64,000 nt of DNA from Alkalispirochaeta americana (GTDB lineage Bacteria > Spirochaetota > Spirochaetia > DSM-27196 > Alkalispirochaetaceae), in the NCBI RefSeq assembly GCF_900156105.1, contig NZ_FTMS01000010.1, forward strand, positions 83,895 to 147,894. The letters are read 5' to 3'. Both the position numbers and the translations under genes were made by a program. This document shows, piece after piece, positions 60,986 to 64,000 of the stretch. The first letter of the stretch is position 1. Each line of letters opens with the position of its first letter. The notes below the pieces were generated by a model. It saw only the letters and a program-made list of their open reading frames with translations, did no database searches and had not been told where the DNA came from.

Positions 60986-62425
60986 ATGATCGGACTTTCG
61001 GGTTTCTACGTTGAGGAGGCTGGTATCATTCATCCTACAGAGGCGGGCCTTACCGTCAGCCCTGCCCGCGCGGCAGGCACCGTGGTCGTGCCCTCGTCCA
61101 AATCACACACTATCAGGGCCCTGCTTATCGCCGCCTGCGCCGACGGAATAAGCCACATCGCCAACTGCCTCGATTCGGCCGATGCCCGGAGTTGCATCGC
61201 CGCACTGGAGGTCCTGGGATGCTCCGTGGAAGAAACAGGCCGCTCCGCCACCGGCGTGTCCCTGGCCGTCACTCCTCCCCCGGGGGGAATCCTCTCGTCC
61301 CGGCCAGAAGCAGAACCGCTTTCCCTCGACGTGGGCAACAGTGGCACCACCCTCTACCTCCTGGCGGCCCTGGCGGCCCAGCGGGAACAGCCCGTCACCT
61401 TCGACGGAGATCGTTCGATTCGCTCCCGCGACGCAGGCCCGCTCCTGAAGGCCCTCACAGAGATGGGGGCTACCCTCACGGGAGGTCCCCGGGCACCCTT
61501 CACCCTTCAGGGGCCCCTCAGGCCGGGTACCTGCATCTCCTTCCCCAGTCCCACCAGCCAGTTTCTCTCGGCGCTGCTCCTCACGGCCCCGCTCATTCCC
61601 GCCAGCGGCCCCGATCCCGAACCAACGGTACTGGAGCCCCAGGTATTGCACGAGCGACCCTACGTGGATATGACCTGCTGGTGGCTCGAAGCGCAGCATA
61701 TCTCCCTGGAACGGCAGGAGTACCAGCGGTTTATCATTCCCCCGGGGCAACACTACCAGCCCGTCCGGACATCCCTGCCCGGTGATTATTCCTCGGCCAC
61801 CTTCTGGTTCGCCGCTGCGGCCGTCACGGGGGGGACAATCACCGTGGAAGGGCTCGAGCCGGAGGATGTCCAGGGAGACAGAAAAGTTCTCGATATCTTT
61901 TCCGCTCTGGGCTGCACCGTCCAGTGGCACCGCAGCGACGCGTCCACACCAGCAGTCTCTGTAACAGGACCGATCACCCGGGGCGGGACCTTCGATCTTA
62001 ACGCCATGCCCGATGCGCTCCCGGCTCTGGCGGCGGCAGCCTGCTACGCACCTGAGCCGGTCAGCCTGACCAACGTCCCCCAGGCGAGGGAAAAGGAGAC
62101 CGACCGCATCGATGTAATGACTCGGGAGCTCACCGCCCTGGGGGCTCTCATCGAAGAGCACCCCGACGGCATGACCGTGAAACCCCGCAAGGCCACCTGC
62201 TCCGGCCAGCCCCCCCTGGAGGGAGGAACCCTCCACAGCCACGGTGATCACCGTGTAGCCATGGCCGGGGCTGTGGCAGCCCTGGGTGCGGCGGCCCCCG
62301 TCAGGATCATCGATGCCGAGGCCGCCGCCGTGACCTACCCGGCCTTCTTCGCCGAGCTGGCCCGGCTTGCTCCCGGCTCCCTTCTCCCCGGCCGGACAGA
62401 ACCCCCGGCGGAGGGGCTGGCATGA
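60986..62425 (+). CDS. aroA: 3-phosphoshikimate 1-carboxyvinyltransferase (EPSP synthase)
   Basis: A 479-residue cytoplasmic enzyme of the shikimate pathway that joins shikimate 3-phosphate and PEP. Motifs: PSSKSHTIRALLIAA, DVGNSGTTLYLLAA, SPTSQFLSALLLTAPL, PGDYSSATFWFAAA (catalytic Asp), REKETDRIDVM (PEP-site Lys/Glu and Arg) and GDHRVAMAGAV. In the GNSGTT block the Arg usual three residues later is Tyr (TTLYLL). It has a 20-residue N-terminal extension if ATG at 60986 is used; there is no later ATG, and no Shine-Dalgarno is seen. Followed by a HAD phosphatase with ATGA overlap. Confidence 0.9.
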   Translation: MIGLSGFYVEEAGIIHPTEAGLTVSPARAAGTVVVPSSKSHTIRALLIAACADGISHIANCLDSADARSCIAALEVLGCSVEETGRSATGVSLAVTPPPGGILSSRPEAEPLSLDVGNSGTTLYLLAALAAQREQPVTFDGDRSIRSRDAGPLLKALTEMGATLTGGPRAPFTLQGPLRPGTCISFPSPTSQFLSALLLTAPLIPASGPDPEPTVLEPQVLHERPYVDMTCWWLEAQHISLERQEYQRFIIPPGQHYQPVRTSLPGDYSSATFWFAAAAVTGGTITVEGLEPEDVQGDRKVLDIFSALGCTVQWHRSDASTPAVSVTGPITRGGTFDLNAMPDALPALAAAACYAPEPVSLTNVPQAREKETDRIDVMTRELTALGALIEEHPDGMTVKPRKATCSGQPPLEGGTLHSHGDHRVAMAGAVAALGAAAPVRIIDAEAAAVTYPAFFAELARLAPGSLLPGRTEPPAEGLA

Positions 62426-63144
62426 CCCAAACCCTGCAGTTCGATCCCGCCCGGGTCGCCCCGGGAGCAACAGCCCATATCTTTGATGTGGATCATACCC
62501 TCACACGCCACTCCACGGGAGCGCTCTTTGCCCGGGAGGGGCAACGGGCGGGGCTCTTTCGGTGGCGTCAGCTGGCAACGCTTCCTTATTACTACCTCCG
62601 CTATCGCCTGGGCGCGCTCTCGCTGGGCGCGGTCACCCGGGAGATCACGCCGCTTCGGGGCTATTCACGAGAGGAGCTGGAAGATCTGGCGTATCAGGCC
62701 TGGGAAAACCGGGGACAGGATGATCTCTTCCCTCCCGTCCGGGCGTACCTGGCGGCGTGCCGCCGAAAAGGAGCCCCGGTGATCCTGGCGACATCGACCT
62801 TTGACCTTATTCTGGCGCCCCTGAGGGAAGCCCTGGGAATAGACCAGGTGGTCTCGTCGAAGCTGGAGTTTGACCAGGAGGGATTTGCTACGGGATGGCT
62901 CGTGGGAGGACCTTGCTACGCCGAGGAAAAGGCAGCTCGTCTGAAGGAGCTTCTGAAAAAACTCGAACTATCACCCCGGAATTGCGCCTTCTATTCCGAC
63001 AGCCACCACGATCTTCCGGCCCTGCGCGCCGTGGGGTCCCCCGTGGCGGTGAATCCCGATCGCCTTCTGGCCCGTCGAGCCCGTCTCGAGGGCTGGCCTG
63101 TTATCAGGTGGGACAAGCCCTGGCAGGACCATCGAAGAACCTGA
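62422..63144 (+). CDS. HAD-superfamily phosphatase, subfamily IB
   Basis: A 240-residue cytoplasmic phosphatase of the SerB-like HAD-IB group. Motif I is IFDVDHTLTR (nucleophile Asp), motif II ILATSTFD, motif III Lys in YAEEKAARLKEL and motif IV YSDSHHDLPAL. A helical cap lies between I and II. Relatives dephosphorylate phosphoserine, glycerol-phosphate-type or lysophosphatidic substrates; the substrate here is unknown. The start overlaps the aroA stop by ATGA, so the two are co-translated, but a shikimate role is only a guess. Confidence 0.92.
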   Translation: MTQTLQFDPARVAPGATAHIFDVDHTLTRHSTGALFAREGQRAGLFRWRQLATLPYYYLRYRLGALSLGAVTREITPLRGYSREELEDLAYQAWENRGQDDLFPPVRAYLAACRRKGAPVILATSTFDLILAPLREALGIDQVVSSKLEFDQEGFATGWLVGGPCYAEEKAARLKELLKKLELSPRNCAFYSDSHHDLPALRAVGSPVAVNPDRLLARRARLEGWPVIRWDKPWQDHRRT

Positions 63145-63212
63145 TTACTGCGCACCCTCCCCCGGATCGCGACGCTGGTTTCACACTGGCAGGTGTGATA
63201 CTATCCCTCACA

Positions 63213-64000
63213 ATGACAGCGAAAAGAAAGGTCACATCCCGGGCGGCCCGACCTGCAAAGAGCCGGCCTCCCAAAAACGGGCAGAGACGCACAGCCCGGC
63301 AAAAGAAGACTCCATCGGAGAGATCCATCTTTCGCCTTCGACTACGGGGCAAGATGCTTCTCGCTTTTTTCTCCCTGGCCCTGGTTATCATGATCGCCGG
63401 GGGAGTTGGCACACTCCGCATTGTCGGTCTGCACCGCGACTCACAGCGTCTTACCGACCAGGAAACGCCCTATCTCTACGGCGTCCTCCAATCCCGCCTG
63501 CTTATTGCCCAGGCCCAACTCCTGCTGGAAAACATCATCGGCGGGCATCAGGATACTGGTCTGATTGAGGATGTCCTGGGCCGGTTCTCCTTGGCCGACA
63601 ACTATTTGCGGGCGATCCTCGATGGCGGAACCGTCCAGGGTCTGGACTATACTCCTGCGGAAACCTGGGATGTCCGTCTTGCCGTGGACCGAATGAGAAC
63701 GCAGACCATGGCCATGCGGAGCCTGATCGATAACCGCATCCGCTTTTTTCTCAACGCCAACCGGGACAACGAGACGCTCCGGCAGGGCTTTGCCCGAAGC
63801 CTTCGGGAATACGAAACAGCCGCCCTCCAGGCCCAGGCCGTAATCGACCGGGAGGTCCTGGAGACGGTGGCCGTGATGAACGCCAACGCCGCTCAAGGAA
63901 TGAGGCTGCTCCTGGGAGCAACCGCAGTGAGCCTGGTCCTTGCCCTGGTCCTGGCCATCGGCCTCTCGCGGCACGTGGTCAACCGGGTGCGCCTCACCAG
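63213..64000 (+). CDS. Chemoreceptor or sensor N-terminus (cut by window edge)
   Basis: The visible 262 codons are a basic N-terminal tail (residues 1-45, rich in Lys/Arg), membrane helix 1 (MLLAFFSLALVIMIAGGVG), a periplasmic four-helix-bundle-like region (about 68-225, LLLENIIGGHQDT... EYETAALQAQAVIDREVLE), then membrane helix 2 (LLLGATAVSLVLALVLAIGL) and the beginning of a HAMP-like segment (SRHVVNRVRL). The frame is open at 64000. This arrangement is that of a methyl-accepting chemotaxis protein or a histidine kinase; the former seems likelier. ATG at 63213 has a -10-like TACTAT 8 bases upstream and no Shine-Dalgarno. Confidence 0.8.
   Translation, partial: MTAKRKVTSRAARPAKSRPPKNGQRRTARQKKTPSERSIFRLRLRGKMLLAFFSLALVIMIAGGVGTLRIVGLHRDSQRLTDQETPYLYGVLQSRLLIAQAQLLLENIIGGHQDTGLIEDVLGRFSLADNYLRAILDGGTVQGLDYTPAETWDVRLAVDRMRTQTMAMRSLIDNRIRFFLNANRDNETLRQGFARSLREYETAALQAQAVIDREVLETVAVMNANAAQGMRLLLGATAVSLVLALVLAIGLSRHVVNRVRLT

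Overview
This is a GC-rich chromosomal segment from a Gram-negative bacterium. It carries a complete TolC / membrane-fusion / RND efflux set, two chemoreceptors and several c-di-GMP proteins. A spirochaete of the Spirochaeta/Alkalispirochaeta kind is my best guess, based on the chemoreceptor and c-di-GMP content and a DUF4914 protein. This is inference from gene content; there is no rRNA in the window to confirm it. Coding density is very high, no gap exceeds 300 bases, and neighbouring genes often overlap by 4 bases (ATGA). I see no prophage, insertion sequence or CRISPR array.

Layout. 1-4028 (mostly minus strand): alanine racemase running off the left edge, a small DUF4032-like protein behind a promoter that overlaps a perfect palindrome, a DUF6062/DUF4174 pair on the plus strand, and an NlpC/P60 hydrolase with MORN repeats. 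4239-7230 (+): PilZ protein, EamA transporter, NUDIX hydrolase, carboxylesterase. 7208-14418: acyltransferase and NYN-domain protein (-), MFS carrier (+), cardiolipin synthase (-), diguanylate cyclase and Na+/Ca2+ exchanger (+). 14401-18656 (-): adenine methyltransferase, DUF1028 protein, and a chemoreceptor fused to CZB and hemerythrin domains. 18681-22223 (+): heterodimeric ABC exporter. 22240-27581 (-): fatty acyl-CoA ligase, peptide-type binding protein, GGDEF-EAL protein. 27646-30300 (+): oxidoreductase, EAL protein, parvulin. 30435-36758: DUF4914 protein (-), ferredoxin (+), nicotinate phosphoribosyltransferase (-), NDP kinase, oligoendopeptidase F and tRNA-Cys (+). 36822-40787: NUDIX (-), then a RavA/ViaA-type AAA+/VWA pair (+). 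40791-48482: a three-subunit molybdenum hydroxylase with a MocA-like maturation enzyme (-), divergent from a BtuCD/FecCD-type importer (+) that could plausibly bring in molybdate or tungstate. 48516-51383: thioesterase, carbamate kinase, orphan histidine kinase. 51521-57505 (-): efflux operon tolC-MFP-RND plus a PG0541-type P-II-like protein. 57618-59683 (+): two-component pair. 59667-64000: transglutaminase-like secreted protein (-), EPSP synthase, HAD phosphatase, and the start of another chemoreceptor (+).

Two patterns cut across the window. First, many genes lack a Shine-Dalgarno sequence and instead have a sigma70-type -10 box about 6-8 bases before the ATG, sometimes with a good -35 at 17-18 bases, so these mRNAs are probably leaderless. 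Second, short tandem duplications of 14 or 18 bp recur, twice copying the last codons and stop codon of a gene. The most interesting gene-level points are the chemoreceptor with a C-terminal oxygen/metal-sensing tail, the HprK/PEPCK-like DUF4914 protein, the molybdenum hydroxylase/importer neighbourhood, a probable CTG-initiated permease, and the RavA/ViaA pair outside its enterobacterial setting.
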